Shown here in pieces: positions 13,250 to 13,751 of a DNA stretch of 13,751 bases. The notes beneath the pieces are model-generated. The model was not told where the DNA came from. It saw only the letters and a program-made list of their open reading frames with translations, and searched no databases. Position numbers and translations under genes: made by a program. This DNA is from Caldilineaceae bacterium (GTDB lineage: Bacteria; Chloroflexota; Anaerolineae; Caldilineales; Caldilineaceae), in NCBI GenBank assembly GCA_028819675.1, contig JAPPKT010000167.1:1-13751 (forward strand), read 5' to 3'. The first letter of the stretch is position 1. Each line of letters opens with the position of its first letter.

Positions 13250-13751
13250 ATGAATCAGCCACTGAGTGCCGAGCAGGTAGATTTTTTTCGAGACAACGGT
13301 TACCTGGTCCTGCGAGGGGTGCTGGACCCGGAGTTGATGGCGCAGACGCGGGACGCGTGGTGGGATGCGGCGCCGAAGGAGCTGAAGCGGGACGACCCGA
13401 ATTCGTGGGTGGGGGCGTTTGCGGACTCGCGGTTTACGTGGAAATATCGCGACCGCAGCTTCGAGCCGTGGATGGTCGAGCTTCTTTACGGCAATCCGGA
13501 GTTGCAGGCGGTGGCGAAGCAGCTACTCGGCCCGGAATTGAAGGTACCAGAGCGGATCCGGGGCATCTACTGCGTCTTCCCGGATACGGACAAGCAGCCG
13601 CGGAAGGCCCACTTTCACGTTGACGCGCACGCGTTTCATCTGGGTGTGGTGGGCTACGTGGACGACGTGCCGCCGGACGGCGGCGGGTTCACGGTCTGGC
13701 CCGGCAGCCACAAGCATTTCTATCATTTGTTCAAGACGGCCTACACGTTCA
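13250..13751 (+). CDS. Phytanoyl-CoA dioxygenase (PhyH) family protein (3' truncated)
   Basis: Fe(II)/2-oxoglutarate-dependent oxygenase of the PhyH family, which hydroxylates an unactivated carbon of a lipid or small molecule. The first 167 codons are in the window and the frame is open to the right edge. The opening LSAEQVDFFRDNGYLVLRGVLDPEL at 5-29 is the family's standard N terminus. The iron-binding H-x-D is H123-V-D125 in AHFHVDAHAFH, and GGGFTVWPGSHK around 144-155 is the conserved strand and turn that follows. The distal iron His and the Arg that binds 2-oxoglutarate should lie beyond the window. The ATG at 13250 has GAAGGT at 13234-13239. About 40 percent of a usual 260-300 residue protein is missing. 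A long repeat-bearing spacer separates it from the sulfatase gene, so its role here is open. Confidence 0.92.
   Translation, partial: MNQPLSAEQVDFFRDNGYLVLRGVLDPELMAQTRDAWWDAAPKELKRDDPNSWVGAFADSRFTWKYRDRSFEPWMVELLYGNPELQAVAKQLLGPELKVPERIRGIYCVFPDTDKQPRKAHFHVDAHAFHLGVVGYVDDVPPDGGGFTVWPGSHKHFYHLFKTAYTF

Overview
The window reads as one strand of ordinary bacterial chromosome from a free-living heterotroph. All eleven genes I can support lie on the plus strand. Base composition is GC-rich, with strong G bias on the coding strand, Shine-Dalgarno sites ahead of most genes, and ATG starts except one GTG. The gene content (large FtsX-type permease, sugar-isomerase TIM barrels, Gfo/Idh/MocA oxidoreductase, SDR, GGT-like acylases, sulfatase, PhyH dioxygenase) and short degenerate tandem repeats between genes fit Chloroflexota best in my judgement. 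Candidate phyla such as Poribacteria or Latescibacteria carry similar sets, so the taxonomic call is tentative. No tRNA, rRNA, CRISPR array, insertion sequence, integrase or phage gene is visible.

Layout. (1) 1-2003: the 3' part of an FtsX-domain ABC permease whose start lies left of the window. (2) 2066-5971: a tightly spaced set of a TIM-barrel isomerase/epimerase, a Gfo/Idh/MocA oxidoreductase, an SDR dehydrogenase and a second TIM-barrel isomerase. This is a typical toolkit for oxidising and isomerising a sugar, inositol or sugar-acid. (3) 6042-10946: an adenosine-deaminase-superfamily hydrolase, a small ABM-fold monooxygenase-like protein, and two tandem gamma-glutamyltransferase-family hydrolases. 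Both hydrolases keep the Thr-Thr nucleophile but lack the usual Arg-Glu motif that binds the glutamyl carboxylate. (4) 10947-11318: a gene-less stretch with hairpins and short repeats, then a leaderless sulfatase (11319-12737). (5) 12738-13249: a gene-less stretch of 512 bases with repeats and hairpins, then the start of a PhyH-family dioxygenase that runs off the right edge.

Working together. Genes 2066-10946 are co-directional with gaps of 2-91 bases, and could be one catabolic unit for a conjugated compound. In this reading the GGT-like acylases hydrolyse an amide, the ADA-like enzyme removes an amino group, and the isomerases and dehydrogenases process the polyol or sugar part. This is inference from context; no substrate is shown by the sequence. 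The sulfatase and PhyH genes stand behind long spacers and are probably separate transcription units.
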